Positions 7,222 to 15,848 of a stretch of 64,000 nt of DNA are shown piece by piece. The DNA comes from Streptomyces liliifuscus. Its GTDB lineage: Bacteria > Actinomycetota > Actinomycetes > Streptomycetales > Streptomycetaceae. The translations under genes were made by a program, and so were the position numbers. The notes beneath the pieces were generated by a model, which ran no database searches, was not told where the DNA came from, and saw only the letters and a program-made list of their open reading frames with translations. Every line of letters starts with the position of its first letter. Within the stretch, counting starts at the first letter, position 1. Location of the stretch: positions 9,610,001 through 9,674,000 of the forward strand of contig NZ_CP066831.1 in assembly GCF_016598615.1 (NCBI RefSeq). Direction: 5' to 3'.

Positions 7222-7685
7222 GTACGCCCGATCGACTCCACCAACGGCAGCATCCGCTGCGGCACCCGCTCGCGCAGCGCGACCTCGGTCCGGGTGCGGA
7301 CGACGCCCGGCAGGCTGATCAGTGCCTGGATGACGTCCTCCAGATGGCCGTTGTCCCGCGCGACGACTCGCGTCAGCAGATCCCCGCCGCCGGTGATCGA
7401 GAACGCCTCGATGATCTCCGGCACGGCCGCCAACGCGTCCCCCACGTCGTCGAGATGCCCCTGGGTGACCTCCATGTGCACGAACGCGAGCACCGGGTGC
7501 CCGAGTGCGGCGGGGGAGAGCGAGGGACCCGTACCGGTGATGACTCCGTCCCGCTCCAGCCGGTCGAGCCGCGCCTGAAGGGTGCCGCGGGCGATGCCGA
7601 GGACGCGCGCGTACTCGCGCACGCTGGTGCGAGGCTGCTCCATGAGCAGCCGCAGGATGCGGGTGTCGAGCTCGTCCACGGCCAT
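7209..7685 (-). CDS. Lrp/AsnC-family transcriptional regulator
   Basis: 158 residues from the ATG at 7685, which has GGGAG eight bases upstream. The N-terminal winged helix reads Leu-Asp-Thr-Arg-Ile-Leu-Arg-Leu-Leu and Arg-Thr-Ser-Val-Arg-Glu-Tyr-Ala-Arg-Val-Leu-Gly, followed by an Asn-less recognition helix. Residues 70-140 are the RAM ligand-binding domain with Ile-Thr-Gly-Gly-Gly-Asp-Leu-Leu. It is divergent from the FUSC gene; the region between them has GTAC words flanking an AT-richer core (7707-7730) that could be its binding site. The effector is unknown, often an amino acid in this family. Confidence 0.9.
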   Translation of the reverse strand: MAVDELDTRILRLLMEQPRTSVREYARVLGIARGTLQARLDRLERDGVITGTGPSLSPAALGHPVLAFVHMEVTQGHLDDVGDALAAVPEIIEAFSITGGGDLLTRVVARDNGHLEDVIQALISLPGVVRTRTEVALRERVPQRMLPLVESIGRTGRG

Positions 7686-7972
7686 GGTCCGTTGGTCTCC
7701 CTGCGGTGTGTACTGATCGTTCTCGACTGTACCAATGGCCCAGTGGATCGAGAGCCGGTTGAGCCACTGCACCCGCACTGCTTACCTTGGGGGTATTCCT
7801 GGCGCGATCACGCGCCATCCATGGCGCCGCGAAGAGCCGGACCGGCAAGGAAGCCGGATCCGGACCCGCGGCGCCATTGCCATGTCCTGAAGGCATGCCC
7901 TGAACAAGGCGCGTCCTGAAGGTGGGGTCGACACGAAGTGGGGGCGGGCTGCCGACGGTGAGGAAGATGTTC

Positions 7973-9475
7973 ATGGCTCCGGATCCGGGCCTGGCACGGC
8001 TGCGGATCTCGCTGCGGGCGGTGCTCGGCATCGGTCTCGCGGTGGCCGCGTCGGAGCTGGCCGGACTCTCGCTGCCCGCCTCGATCACGGGCGGTCTCGC
8101 CGCGCTCCTCGCGCTGTTCACGGTCGGCGACCCGACCGTGCGCGGCCAGGCGGTCACCACCGCCCTGCTGCCCGTCGTCGGCTTCCCCGTGCTCGCCCTC
8201 GCGGCCACGCTGCACACGGTCCCGACCGTGCGCGACGCGATCTGGCTCGTCGTGATCTTCTGCGGGGTGTACGCCCGCCGCTGGGGACCCCGCGGCCACG
8301 CGCTCGGCATCTTCGCGTTCATGACCTTCTTCATCACGCAGTTCCTGCACGCCGTGCCCGGCCAACTCCCGCAGCTGTACGCCGCGATGGCACTGGCGCT
8401 GGCGGCTTCCTCGGTGGTGCGTTTCGGCGTGTGGTGCATCGAGCGGCGCACCGCTCCGCCCATCACGCCCGCCGCCCCGGCCGGCCGCGGGCTCTCCCGG
8501 CCGACCACCCGCCAGGCCTTCCAGGCGACGGCCGCCTGCGCGTTCGCGATAGCCGCGGGCCAGGTCCTCTCCCACGAGCGCTGGTACTGGGCCGTCGGCA
8601 CCGCCTGGTGGATCTTCGTCAACACGTCCTCGCGCGGCGAGACCCTCGTACGAGGCTTCCGGCGCGTCCTCGGCACGGTCACCGGCATCGTGGCCGGTCT
8701 GCTGATCGCCGTACCGCTGGACGGCGCCCCCGCACCCACCGCGGCGATCGTGGCGGTCTGCGTCTGGGGGATCTTCTACACCGCGGCTCTCTCGTACAGC
8801 TGGATGATGTTCTTCGTCACCGTCATGGCAGGGCTGCTCTACGGGCTGCTGGGCGTGCTGCATCCAGGTCTGCTGGGGCTGCGTCTCGCGGAGACCGCCG
8901 CCGGGGCGCTCGGTGCCGCGCTCGCCGTCGCGCTGATCCTGCCCGTCACCACGCACGCGGTCACCGACCGCTGGGTGGGCCAGGCCGTGCGCGCCGTGCA
9001 CGGATGCACCGCGGCGGCGGCCCGACGCCTGGCCGGTGACCCCGACGCCGACCCCGCGCCGCAGGCGGCGGAACTGGAGGCACTGCTCGGCCGGGTCCGG
9101 TTCGCCCTCGCGCCACTCGTGCACCCCCTCAACCCGATGCGGGCCCGCAAGGCCCGGGCCCGTCAGGTGCTCGCCCTCCTCGACGACTGCGCCCGGGAGA
9201 CACGGGGTCTCGCGGCCGTCGTCGCCGACCCGGACGCCTCGTACGACGTACGCCTGACGGCCGCCTGCGGGCGTGTCGAGGCGGCGGTGGAGGTACTGGT
9301 CGGCGCGGTGCCGGAACGCGCCGTGGCGACGACCGCGGGCGCGCCGGGACAGCATTCCGCGGCCCGGGTGCACCACGCCGGCACCGAGCAGGCGCTGGCC
9401 CACCTCCATGGCCTGGAACGAGCGCTCGCCGCGCTGGCCACGCCCCTGCGCCGTTCGTCGGCCGTGAGCGCCTGA
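7973..9475 (+). CDS. FUSC-family integral membrane protein, aromatic-acid-exporter-like
   Basis: 500 residues from the ATG at 7973, six bases after GAGGAAG; in-frame GTG starts at 7922 and 7958 are possible. There are two sets of hydrophobic helices (about residues 10-150 and 185-330), each followed by a soluble part; the second holds a charged helical region to the end. The halved arrangement and Trp-Tyr-Trp-Ala-Val-Gly-Thr-Ala-Trp are typical of the FUSC/AaeB-like fold linked with efflux of organic acids. It faces an Lrp regulator divergently. A second FUSC protein is at 36389. The substrate is unknown. Confidence 0.82.
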   Translation: MAPDPGLARLRISLRAVLGIGLAVAASELAGLSLPASITGGLAALLALFTVGDPTVRGQAVTTALLPVVGFPVLALAATLHTVPTVRDAIWLVVIFCGVYARRWGPRGHALGIFAFMTFFITQFLHAVPGQLPQLYAAMALALAASSVVRFGVWCIERRTAPPITPAAPAGRGLSRPTTRQAFQATAACAFAIAAGQVLSHERWYWAVGTAWWIFVNTSSRGETLVRGFRRVLGTVTGIVAGLLIAVPLDGAPAPTAAIVAVCVWGIFYTAALSYSWMMFFVTVMAGLLYGLLGVLHPGLLGLRLAETAAGALGAALAVALILPVTTHAVTDRWVGQAVRAVHGCTAAAARRLAGDPDADPAPQAAELEALLGRVRFALAPLVHPLNPMRARKARARQVLALLDDCARETRGLAAVVADPDASYDVRLTAACGRVEAAVEVLVGAVPERAVATTAGAPGQHSAARVHHAGTEQALAHLHGLERALAALATPLRRSSAVSA

Positions 9476-9808
9476 ACCCTCTCCGCGTGCACGGCAGTTG
9501 GACATCCTGCCCATGAATGAGGCAGTTTCACCGGCCACGCAGAGGGTGGATCAGGCCGTCGGACGGGTAACCCCGCGGCTGTCAGCCGCACGGAGTCCGC
9601 GGACCGCGCGGGAGCGGTCCGCGGACGCAGCCGCCCGGGGGCGCACCCTGCGAGCGATGCCCCGCACGGAACCGGCCGACGCCTCACCGGCGACGGGACC
9701 GGGTTGGCCGACGGCCGAAGCCTCACGTCTGGTCTAGGCCCCTCGTCTGGTCTAGGCCATTGACTGCTACCGTCGCCCCGAACGGCTTGGCACCGAGAGG
9801 GGACGGCA
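9476..9808. other. Intergenic region 9476-9808
   Basis: This holds the terminator hairpin at 9595-9626 and a near duplication of CGTCTGGTCTAGGCC at 9726-9755. A TTGACT-like element lies about 50 bases before the lactonase GTG. A 79-codon ORF at 9498-9737 has no ribosome site, is basic and low in complexity, and is interrupted by the hairpin, so it is not called a gene. I see no riboswitch. Confidence 0.6.
9595..9626 (+). terminator. Hairpin terminator after FUSC gene
   Basis: GTCCGCGGACCGC pairs perfectly with GCGGTCCGCGGAC over the loop GCGGGA (13-bp stem), 120 bases after the FUSC stop. Confidence 0.75.
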
Positions 9809-10852
9809 GTGGCGGACGGCGACGGACGGCGGCGACGGGCCTACATCGGCTCCTTCACGGCGGCAGGGGGCCTCGGTGTCCTCACCGCGGCCGTGGACGA
9901 GGAGAGCGGCGCCCTGACGCTGCTGGGCGCCGTGAACAGCGTCGCCGACCCCTCGTATCTCGCCCTGTCACCCGCGGGGGACATGCTCTACGCGGTGAGC
10001 GAGACGGCCGACGGCGCGATCGCCGCGTACCGCCTGAAGGGCGACGAACCCTCCCTGGCCGGCCCGCTGGTGCCGGTCGGCGGCAGCGGACCCACCCACC
10101 TGAGCCTCTTCGACGGACACGTCCTGACGGCCAACTACGGCTCCGGCAGCGTCAGCGCCGTGCCGATCCGCCACGACGGCAGCCTCGCCACCGCCTCCGG
10201 AGTGCTGCGGCACAAGGGATCGGGTCCCCACGGCCAGCGCCAGCAGGGCCCGCACGCCCACCACGTGCAGCCCGACCCGAGCCGCCGGTGGGCCGTGAGC
10301 GTCGACCTCGGAACCGACTCGGTACGCGTGTGCGCGCTGCGGGACGGGGTGCTCTCCCTGCACCGCGAGTTCGCGCTGCGGCCCGGCTCGGGGCCCCGCC
10401 ACCTGGCGTTCCACCCGGACGGCGAGCGCGCGTACGTCCTCAACGAGCTCGCGCCGACCGTCACGGCCTGCCACTGGGATGCCGTCGAGGGAGCCCTCCG
10501 GCCGGTCGGTGAGACGTCCGTGCTGCCCGGCCTCCCCGACGGGGACGCCTATCCGTCCGGCATCGTCGTGTCGCCCGACGGCCGCTTCCTGTGGACCGCC
10601 ACGCGCGGCCAGGACGTCCTCTCCGTGCTCGTGCCCGGCCCGCCCGGCGAAGGGCCCCGCCTGGTCACCACAGTGCCCTGTGGAGGCACCTGGCCACGGG
10701 CCCTCGCCCTCGACCCGACCGGCCGCTTCCTGTACGTGGCCAACGAACGCTCGGGACACGTCACATGGTTCGAGGTGGACCAGGACACGGGCGTGCCGAA
10801 GCGGGGCGGCTCGGTCAGGGCACCCGCGGCGTCCTGTGTGGTGCTCGACTAG
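9809..10852 (+). CDS. Lactonase-like seven-bladed beta-propeller protein
   Basis: 347 residues of the lactonase/YbhE family, cytoplasmic because no signal peptide is seen. Blade repeats are visible as Asp-Pro-Ser-Tyr-Leu-Ala-Leu-Ser-Pro-Ala-Gly, His-Ala-His-His-Val-Gln-Pro-Asp-Pro, Pro-Arg-His-Leu-Ala-Phe-His-Pro-Asp-Gly, Tyr-Pro-Ser-Gly-Ile-Val-Val-Ser-Pro-Asp-Gly-Arg and Pro-Arg-Ala-Leu-Ala-Leu-Asp-Pro-Thr-Gly-Arg. The family includes 6-phosphogluconolactonase (Pgl), but most members are untested, so the exact lactone is uncertain. Translation starts at a GTG with GAGAGGGGA upstream. It is transcribed alone and ends at the shared terminator at 10906. Confidence 0.85.
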   Translation: MADGDGRRRRAYIGSFTAAGGLGVLTAAVDEESGALTLLGAVNSVADPSYLALSPAGDMLYAVSETADGAIAAYRLKGDEPSLAGPLVPVGGSGPTHLSLFDGHVLTANYGSGSVSAVPIRHDGSLATASGVLRHKGSGPHGQRQQGPHAHHVQPDPSRRWAVSVDLGTDSVRVCALRDGVLSLHREFALRPGSGPRHLAFHPDGERAYVLNELAPTVTACHWDAVEGALRPVGETSVLPGLPDGDAYPSGIVVSPDGRFLWTATRGQDVLSVLVPGPPGEGPRLVTTVPCGGTWPRALALDPTGRFLYVANERSGHVTWFEVDQDTGVPKRGGSVRAPAASCVVLD

Positions 10853-10905
10853 GACGCCCGCGGGGAAGGCCGCCGGCGCAGCTGCAGCTGTGGGAAGAAC
10901 GCCGG

Positions 10906-10948
10906 AACCCCGAAGGGCCCGGCTCCGGACAACGGAGCGGGCCCTTCG
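10906..10948. terminator. Bidirectional terminator between convergent genes
   Basis: CCCCGAAGGGCCCG...CGGGCCCTTCGGG forms an 18-bp stem with one bulged G around the loop GACAA. It lies between the lactonase stop and the end of the chelatase gene on the other strand and can serve both. Confidence 0.85.
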
Positions 10949-10978
10949 GGATTCGTGCCTGTGTGACTGCCGTCCGCG

Positions 10979-11902
10979 TCAGCGGACCGGGGCGCCCTGC
11001 GGCTGCGGGGGCGCGATGCCCAGCGCCGAGGTGTACTTCGCGAGCGCGAGCTTGCCGATCGCCGGGTACGGGCCCAGCGCCTCGGCGGCGGAGCAGCCCG
11101 CCTCCTTCGCGGCGGCGTCGAGCAGACCCGCGTCGAGCTCGGGACCGATCAGGTACGGGGCGAGCGCCAGCTGCTGCGAGCCCGAGGAGCGCAGTTGCTC
11201 GGCGGTGGCCGCGATCGCGCCGTCCACGTCGAGCGCCGCCGCCATCACGGGCACGGCGAGCCGCGCGGCGAGCAGCATGCCGGTGATCCCGGCCGCCTGC
11301 ACGGCCTCGTCGCCGCCCACGGACGCCAGGATGATGCCGTCCGCGGCCGTCGCCACGGTGAAGAGCCGGGCGCGGTCGGCGCGGGCCAGACCCGCCTCGG
11401 ACAGCCGCACGTGCAGCCCCTCGGCGAGCAGCGGGTGCGGGCCGAGCACATCGGTCAGCTCGGCCGCCACGCGGCTGTCCATGACGGCCTGGCGGACGCG
11501 GCGCAGCAGCGCGCCGTCCGGGCCCGCGAGCAGCGGCACGACCACGGCGACCGGGCCGTCGGGCTCCACCACGTCCACACCGGCGGCACGGGCCTGCTCG
11601 AAGCGCGCGATGCGCTCCTCGGAGGCGTGCGCGAGCACGGACTGGAGCGTGGGGAACTCCGAGTCGTCCCCGTCGAGGTACCCGATCCGCCCGTCGAGGC
11701 CGGGAAGCTCGGAGCGCGCGATGCTCACGACCTCCTCGGCGAGGCTGCGGGTGGCGGCGCTGGGCATGCCCGGCACCGCGAGGACGAGCGCGGGCGCGCC
11801 CTCGGGAGCCGCCAACGGTTCCGGTCGGCGGTGCCGGCCGGGCTGGCGGGGTCGCGGCATTCGTACTGGCAGGCCGGACGCGGGCCCAGTGGGGGAGCTC
11901 AT
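10979..11902 (-). CDS. CbiX/SirB-like sirohydrochlorin chelatase homologue
   Basis: 307 residues. After a basic Pro/Arg-rich leader of about 30 residues comes a two-lobed chelatase-type fold: Pro-Ala-Leu-Val-Leu-Ala-Val-Pro-Gly-Met at the start of lobe 1, Val-Val-Val-Pro-Leu-Leu-Ala, then Gly-Pro-His-Pro-Leu-Leu-Ala-Glu-Gly-Leu, and a second repeat with Leu-Ala-Leu-Ala-Pro-Tyr-Leu-Ile-Gly-Pro. CbiX enzymes insert Co2+ or Fe2+ into sirohydrochlorin for cobalamin or siroheme. In the first lobe Pro-Gly replaces the usual metal-binding His (His-Gly), so activity is doubtful; it may be a divergent actinobacterial relative. No tetrapyrrole genes are nearby. Confidence 0.75.
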   Translation of the reverse strand: MSSPTGPASGLPVRMPRPRQPGRHRRPEPLAAPEGAPALVLAVPGMPSAATRSLAEEVVSIARSELPGLDGRIGYLDGDDSEFPTLQSVLAHASEERIARFEQARAAGVDVVEPDGPVAVVVPLLAGPDGALLRRVRQAVMDSRVAAELTDVLGPHPLLAEGLHVRLSEAGLARADRARLFTVATAADGIILASVGGDEAVQAAGITGMLLAARLAVPVMAAALDVDGAIAATAEQLRSSGSQQLALAPYLIGPELDAGLLDAAAKEAGCSAAEALGPYPAIGKLALAKYTSALGIAPPQPQGAPVR

Positions 11903-12057
11903 GGCGCCGAATGTTACTGGTTTCCTGGGCTCCCCTGTTCGGGGAGGGTGCAGGTGAGCGGTATCCGTCCGGTTTTGTCTGATGAGTTACGTACGGATTG
12001 ATCTCACTGGCTGTCCACGGATCAAGGGGAGTACGTCCACCGACGGTGATCCGGGGG

Positions 12058-13065
12058 CTACGAGGCGTCCGTCACGACGTACAGCATGCTCTCGTCGCGC
12101 GGCAGCGTCAGCCGGTCGTCGGCCACGTCGACGGCGATGCGTACGGCACCGTCGAGCGGGTCGCCCGCCGCCGGGACCTGCCGGGCGTACGGCAGCCGCT
12201 CCGCCAGGGCGGCCCGCAACGGTACGAGGAGGGGATCGCCCATCCTGAGGAGACCACCCGTGAGGGCGACCTGGATTTCTCCCGGAGCCTCGTCCGGGCA
12301 CACCGCGGCCGCCGAGTCCGCGATGTGCCGGGCGGCGGCGGCCAGGATGTCCGCCGCCACCGGGTCGTCGCCGGCGCAGGCGGCCACCTCGGGTGCGAAG
12401 GACGCCAGCACGGCGGGGCGGTCCGAGCGCGGGTAGAGCTGTCCCGGCAGCGCCGAGGCCGAGCCGAACATCTCCTCGGCGCGGGTGAGGAGCACGGCCG
12501 AGCCGCCGGGCCGTCCGTCGTCGGCGCGCAGCGCCGCCTCGAGTCCGGCCCGTCCGATCCACGCGCCGCTGCCGCAGTCGCCGAGCAGATGGCCCCAGCC
12601 GTCCGCCCTGCGCCAGCTCTTCAGATCCGTGCCGATCGCGATCATCCCCGTTCCGGCCGCGACGACCGCGCCCACCCGCTGCCCCAGCGCACCCGTGTAC
12701 GCGGTGACGGCGTCGGCGACCAGCGCGAGCCTGCGTACGCCGAGTTCGCGGGCCAGCGCCGACGGCAGATCGGCGCGCAGCGAATCGCCGAGGGTGGTGA
12801 GACCGGCGGCGCCGACCGCGATCGCCCGGAGCCTTTCGACCCCGGCCTCGGCCGCCAACCGCCGTGCCATCGGCACCAGTTGTTCGAGGAGATGCCCGGC
12901 GTCGATACCCCGAGGGCCGGTGCGCACCGGCTCCCTGGACGCCAGCGGAGCCGTGACCCGGCCGCCGTCGACGGCCAGGACGACACGCAACCCCGAACCC
13001 CCGGAATCCACACCCAGTACGCCCGACGCCTCCGACACCCCCGACGTCCCGCCGGGAGGGGTCAC
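12058..13065 (-). CDS. BadF/BadG-type sugar kinase (N-acetylglucosamine kinase-like)
   Basis: 335 residues of the ASKHA-fold BadF/BadG/BcrA/BcrD ATPase family. Phosphate-1 loop: Leu-Gly-Val-Asp-Ser-Gly-Gly-Ser-Gly-Leu-Arg. Phosphate-2: Val-Ala-Ala-Gly-Thr-Gly-Met-Ile-Ala. The segment Gly-Trp-Gly-His-Leu-Leu-Gly-Asp-Cys-Gly-Ser-Gly is the family's sugar-pocket signature, and Ala-Leu-Thr-Gly-Gly-Leu is the adenosine motif. Most such proteins phosphorylate N-acetylglucosamine or a related amino sugar. The GTG start overlaps the ung TGA by 3 bases, so the two genes are co-transcribed, an unrelated functional pairing. Confidence 0.85.
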   Translation of the reverse strand: MTPPGGTSGVSEASGVLGVDSGGSGLRVVLAVDGGRVTAPLASREPVRTGPRGIDAGHLLEQLVPMARRLAAEAGVERLRAIAVGAAGLTTLGDSLRADLPSALARELGVRRLALVADAVTAYTGALGQRVGAVVAAGTGMIAIGTDLKSWRRADGWGHLLGDCGSGAWIGRAGLEAALRADDGRPGGSAVLLTRAEEMFGSASALPGQLYPRSDRPAVLASFAPEVAACAGDDPVAADILAAAARHIADSAAAVCPDEAPGEIQVALTGGLLRMGDPLLVPLRAALAERLPYARQVPAAGDPLDGAVRIAVDVADDRLTLPRDESMLYVVTDAS

Positions 13066-13739
13066 GGCAGCCGCCAGTCCACGGGGGTGCCCCCCTGGCG
13101 GGTCAGCAGGTCGTTGGCCCGGCTGAACGGACGCGAACCGAAGAAGCCGCGGTCCGCCGACATCGGTGACGGATGCGACGACTCCACCGACGGCAGATCG
13201 CCCAGCAGCGGCCGGAGATTGCGGGCGTCGCGCCCCCACAGGATCGACACCAGCGGACGCCCCCGCGCGGCCAGCGCCCGTATCGCCTGCTCCGTGACCT
13301 CTTCCCAGCCCTTGCCTCGATGGGCGGCCGGCTTGCGCGGGGCCGTGGTCAGCGCCTTGTTGAGCAGCAGGACGCCCTGCTGGGTCCAGGGCGTCAGATC
13401 GCCGTTCGTCGGCGGGGGCAGACCCAGGTCGGTGGTCAGCTCCCGGTAGATGTTGATGAGGCTGCCGGGCAGCGGACGCACCTCGGGCGCGACCGAGAAC
13501 GACAGCCCCACCGCGTGCCCCGGGGTCGGATAGGGGTCCTGGCCGACGATGAGGACCCGGACGTCGTCGAAGGGTTGCTGGAAGGCGCGGAGCACGTTCG
13601 GGCCCGCTGGCAGATAGGTGCGTCCCGCGGCGATCTCCGCGCGCAGGAAGTCCCCCATCTCGGCGATCCGCCCGGCCACGGGTTCAAGCGCTTTCGCCCA
13701 GCCCTGTTCGACGATTTCATTCAACGGTCGTGGTGCCAC
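13062..13739 (-). CDS. ung: Uracil-DNA glycosylase, family 1
   Basis: 225 residues, full length. The water-activating motif Gly-Gln-Asp-Pro-Tyr-Pro has its catalytic Asp at residue 68, and the uracil-binding loop His-Pro-Ser-Pro-Met-Ser is near the C-terminus, followed by Gly-Phe-Phe-Gly-Ser-Arg-Pro-Phe-Ser. It removes uracil from DNA as the first step of base excision repair. The closing residues Val-Asp-Trp-Arg-Leu-Pro are conserved in actinobacterial Ung. Streptomyces genomes often carry two ung paralogues, so this may be one of two. The downstream kinase start overlaps its stop. Confidence 0.95.
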   Translation of the reverse strand: MAPRPLNEIVEQGWAKALEPVAGRIAEMGDFLRAEIAAGRTYLPAGPNVLRAFQQPFDDVRVLIVGQDPYPTPGHAVGLSFSVAPEVRPLPGSLINIYRELTTDLGLPPPTNGDLTPWTQQGVLLLNKALTTAPRKPAAHRGKGWEEVTEQAIRALAARGRPLVSILWGRDARNLRPLLGDLPSVESSHPSPMSADRGFFGSRPFSRANDLLTRQGGTPVDWRLP

Positions 13740-13871
13740 GGCGTCACCCTACTGCCGTACGCGCATGGTTGATCAACCGGTTGCCGCCGCACGGCCCGGA
13801 GTGGTATGTGCCGTGACAGCGGCGGGTGTTGGGGCCCAGGGCGGTGGCGCGGCCCGGCTCGGTCGGGGGAC

Positions 13872-14957
13872 TCAATCGATCACCGCGGCCCGTACGCAGA
13901 GGACGTCCGGAAGATGGGACGCCAGCTGCTGCCAGCTGTCCCCGTCGTCCGCGGACGCGAACACCTCGCCGTTGCGATTGCCGAAGTACACGCCCGCCGG
14001 GTCCGCGTCGTCCGTGCACATGGCATCGCGCAGCACCGTGCCGTAGTGGTCCTCCTGCGGCAGCCCCGCCGAGAGCGGCTCCCAGGTCTTGCCCGCGTCG
14101 GCCGTGCGGAAGACCCGGCATCGGTGGTCCGCGGGAACGCGGTCCGAGTCGGCGTTGATGGGAAAGACGTAGGCGGTGTCCCCGCGATGCGGATGGGCGG
14201 CCGCGGCGAAGCCGAACGTGGACGGCAGGCCCTCGCCGATGTCCGTCCACCGCCCCCCGGCGTCGTCGCTGCGATAGACACCCCAGTGGTTCTGCAAATA
14301 CAGGCGGTCCGGTGTCGTCGGGTCCTGCGCGATCTTGTGTACGCACTGGCCGAACTCCGGGTTCGGATCCGGCAGGAACACCGCGGAGACACCGGAGTTG
14401 GACGGCTCCCAGCTCTCCCCGCCGTCCTTCGTGCGGAAGACGCCGGCCGTGGAGACGGCGACCGTCACCGCGCGCGGGTCGCGCGCGTCGGTGAGGACGG
14501 TGTGCAGGCCCTCTCCGCCGCCGCCGGGCACCCACTTCGAGCGGGTGGGGTGCTCCCAGAGGGGACGGACGAGCTCGAAGGACTCGCCGCGGTCCGTCGA
14601 GCGGTACAGCGCCGCCGGTTCCGTGCCCGCGTACACCACGTCCGGTTCGGCCGCCGCCGGGTGCAGCTGCCACACGCGCTCCAGCGAAGCCCCCGTGTCC
14701 TGGGGGAACTTGACGGCGGCCTTGGCCGGTTCGGTCCAGGTGCGGCCCAGGTCGTCGGAGTGGAACACGGACGGGCCCCAGTGCGCGCTGTCGCCGCCGA
14801 CGAGGAGCCGCGGCACGTCACCACGGGTGTCGATCGCGACCGAATAGACCGCCTGAGCGTTGAAATACGGACTGTCGTCGAACTCCCAGGCAGCGCCGCG
14901 TCGCCTTCCGACGAACAGTCCCTTGCGTGTGCCTACCGTGAGCAGTACCTCGGCCAT
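13872..14957 (-). CDS. BNR/sialidase-like beta-propeller protein (WD40/YVTN type)
   Basis: 361 residues from the ATG at 14957, which has an ideal GGAGGTGG ribosome site; the longer reading to 15038 has none. The protein is built of repeated Ser/Thr-X-Asp-X-Gly-X-Thr/Ser-Trp Asp-boxes: Ser-Asp-Asp-Leu-Gly-Arg-Thr-Trp, Ser-Thr-Asp-Arg-Gly-Glu-Ser-Phe, Thr-Lys-Asp-Gly-Gly-Glu-Ser-Trp, Ser-Asp-Asp-Ala-Gly-Gly-Arg-Trp, Thr-Ala-Asp-Ala-Gly-Lys-Thr-Trp and Ser-Ala-Asp-Asp-Gly-Asp-Ser-Trp. There is no signal peptide, so it is predicted cytoplasmic. Annotated sialidase or VPS10-like homologues exist, but no catalytic residues of a glycosidase can be assigned here. Confidence 0.85.
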   Translation of the reverse strand: MAEVLLTVGTRKGLFVGRRRGAAWEFDDSPYFNAQAVYSVAIDTRGDVPRLLVGGDSAHWGPSVFHSDDLGRTWTEPAKAAVKFPQDTGASLERVWQLHPAAAEPDVVYAGTEPAALYRSTDRGESFELVRPLWEHPTRSKWVPGGGGEGLHTVLTDARDPRAVTVAVSTAGVFRTKDGGESWEPSNSGVSAVFLPDPNPEFGQCVHKIAQDPTTPDRLYLQNHWGVYRSDDAGGRWTDIGEGLPSTFGFAAAAHPHRGDTAYVFPINADSDRVPADHRCRVFRTADAGKTWEPLSAGLPQEDHYGTVLRDAMCTDDADPAGVYFGNRNGEVFASADDGDSWQQLASHLPDVLCVRAAVID

Positions 14958-15158
14958 GCCGGCCACCTCCGGACGTCGTTGTCTCAGATATCGGCCAGTT
15001 TGCACCCCGGCACTGACAGTCACCCCCGGACGCGACATCTGTGCAGGTCAGAACGTTTCTTCGGCGGTGCCGCCGATGTGGGGTACGTCTCCTGAGCAAC
15101 AGGGCGGCGGCGTTCGTATGGGAGGGCGTCGGTGTGCCGGTGATGAGGAGGGCCCGCG

Positions 15159-15731
15159 ATGGCGGCGTTACGAGGTCCGAGGGCGTTGCTGTGGCGGTGG
15201 TGGCCCAATCCGCTGCGGCGCCGCAGCGACCGGCTGGAGGCCTGGACCGTGCTCGCCACCTGGCTGCTCGTGCTGCTCGCCGGGATGGTCGCGGGTCTGG
15301 CGGCCGCGGAGTCGGTCGAGCGCACCCTCGCCAGGGAGCGCGTCGAGTGGCGGCCCGTACCCGCGCTGCTCACCGAGCGGGCGCCCGGCACCAGGGCCGC
15401 CGGTGCGGAGCGGGTGTGGGCGAAGGTCCGCTGGACCGCGCCCGACGGTTCGGCCCACGAGGGCCAGACCCGGGTCGACCCCGGCAGCGCGGCAGGCACG
15501 CCGGTCACCGTGTGGACCGACCCCGACGGCCTGCTCGTCACCAGGCCCGCGACGGAGGCCCAGGCGGGTCTGCGGGCGGCGATGATCGGCATTCTGATCG
15601 GAGTGAGCGCCTCTGCCGTGCCTTTCGCCGGCGGGCGGATGGTCCGCGGCCGTCTGGAGCGCCGGCGGATGGACCAGTGGGACATGGAGTGGGAGCGGGT
15701 CGGTCCCCAGTGGGGATGGAAGACCGGCTGA
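15159..15731 (+). CDS. Rv1733c-like two-helix membrane protein
   Basis: 190 residues with a membrane helix at about residues 30-50 (Leu-Ala-Thr-Trp-Leu-Leu-Val-Leu-Leu-Ala-Gly-Met-Val-Ala), an extracytoplasmic domain of about 90 residues, and a second helix near 140-160 followed by a basic, Trp-ending tail. The N-terminal Trp-Arg-Trp-Trp-Pro-Asn-Pro-Leu-Arg-Arg is the hallmark of the actinobacterial Rv1733c family, whose function is unknown. The external domain contains Val-Arg-Trp-Thr-Ala-Pro-Asp-Gly-Ser and Val-Trp-Thr-Asp-Pro-Asp-Gly. The GAGGAGG ribosome site fixes the ATG. Confidence 0.85.
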   Translation: MAALRGPRALLWRWWPNPLRRRSDRLEAWTVLATWLLVLLAGMVAGLAAAESVERTLARERVEWRPVPALLTERAPGTRAAGAERVWAKVRWTAPDGSAHEGQTRVDPGSAAGTPVTVWTDPDGLLVTRPATEAQAGLRAAMIGILIGVSASAVPFAGGRMVRGRLERRRMDQWDMEWERVGPQWGWKTG

Positions 15732-15848
15732 GGGGGGCGGGGCGGACCGCGGTGGCGTGAACCCCGCGGCCTCCCGCGGGCGCGTCGTGTGCCCCGTGAA
15801 AGAATCCGCACGTTCACGGAGCGGCTCACGGAGGCGGAGGCAGCAGCG

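Noticed and set aside
9541..9660. Possible cobalamin riboswitch near the CbiX-like gene
   Set aside because: The region lacks the conserved box sequences and pairing of that riboswitch; the fold is explained by the terminator hairpin.
9498..9737. 79-codon ORF between FUSC and the lactonase
   Set aside because: No ribosome site, basic low-complexity translation, and it spans a strong terminator hairpin.
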